Positions 6,773 to 6,802 of a stretch of DNA of 6,802 nucleotides are shown here, one piece after another. This DNA is from Cupriavidus sp. (GTDB taxonomy: Bacteria; Pseudomonadota; Gammaproteobacteria; Burkholderiales; Burkholderiaceae): positions 1 through 6,802 of the forward strand of contig JABFVP010000666.1 of the NCBI GenBank assembly GCA_013362725.1, in the 5' to 3' direction. Numbering within the stretch: position 1 is the stretch's first letter; every line of letters begins with the position of its first letter. The notes beneath the pieces were generated by a model, which was not told the DNA's origin, did no database searches, and saw nothing but the letters and a program-made list of their open reading frames with translations. A program made the position numbers and the translations under genes.

Positions 6773-6802
6773 CAAAGAGCGCGTCGCCTGGGCGGCTGGC
6801 CA

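Overview
This 6.8-kb window is GC-rich DNA with strong G/C preference at third codon positions. Gene content and protein style suggest a betaproteobacterium of the Burkholderiaceae, most like Cupriavidus or Ralstonia. That placement is inferred from composition and family resemblance, not from a search. I see no rRNA, tRNA, CRISPR array, transposase or phage gene.

Left part (1-4005, plus strand): a very large multidomain protein fills the first half. It has a zinc-ribbon remnant, a class III nucleotide cyclase homology domain, a STAND/AAA-type ATPase and a long TPR-like C-terminus. Its reading frame is open at the left edge, so the true start lies outside the window and the ATG at 164 is internal. 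Its stop overlaps the start of a 212-residue HD-superfamily metal-dependent phosphohydrolase (ATGA), so the two are probably co-transcribed and translationally coupled.

Middle (3986-5190): a patatin-like phospholipase lies on the minus strand, convergent with the HD gene. The two 3' ends overlap by 20 bp, leaving no room for a conventional terminator between the stops. Its upstream region has a clear Shine-Dalgarno and a possible -24/-12 (sigma-54-like) element with one serious mismatch.

Right part (5187-6802): the C-terminal ~218 residues of an IorB-like molybdopterin oxidoreductase (minus strand) abut a GcvA-type LysR regulator that lacks its first ~12-17 residues (plus strand). The genes point away from each other and both have lost their 5' ends at one junction (about 5838-5848). 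The simplest reading is a deletion that removed the divergent promoter region, the LysR N-terminus, most of the oxidoreductase gene and anything between. Both remaining frames are undamaged, which suggests a recent event or an assembly join. After the regulator come two adjacent perfect stem-loops, possibly a dispersed repeat or terminator.

The genes do not form one obvious pathway. The best-supported functional unit is the cyclase-ATPase-TPR protein with its coupled HD hydrolase. The nearby patatin lipase loosely recalls cyclic-nucleotide/phospholipase signalling modules, but its opposite orientation argues against a shared operon.
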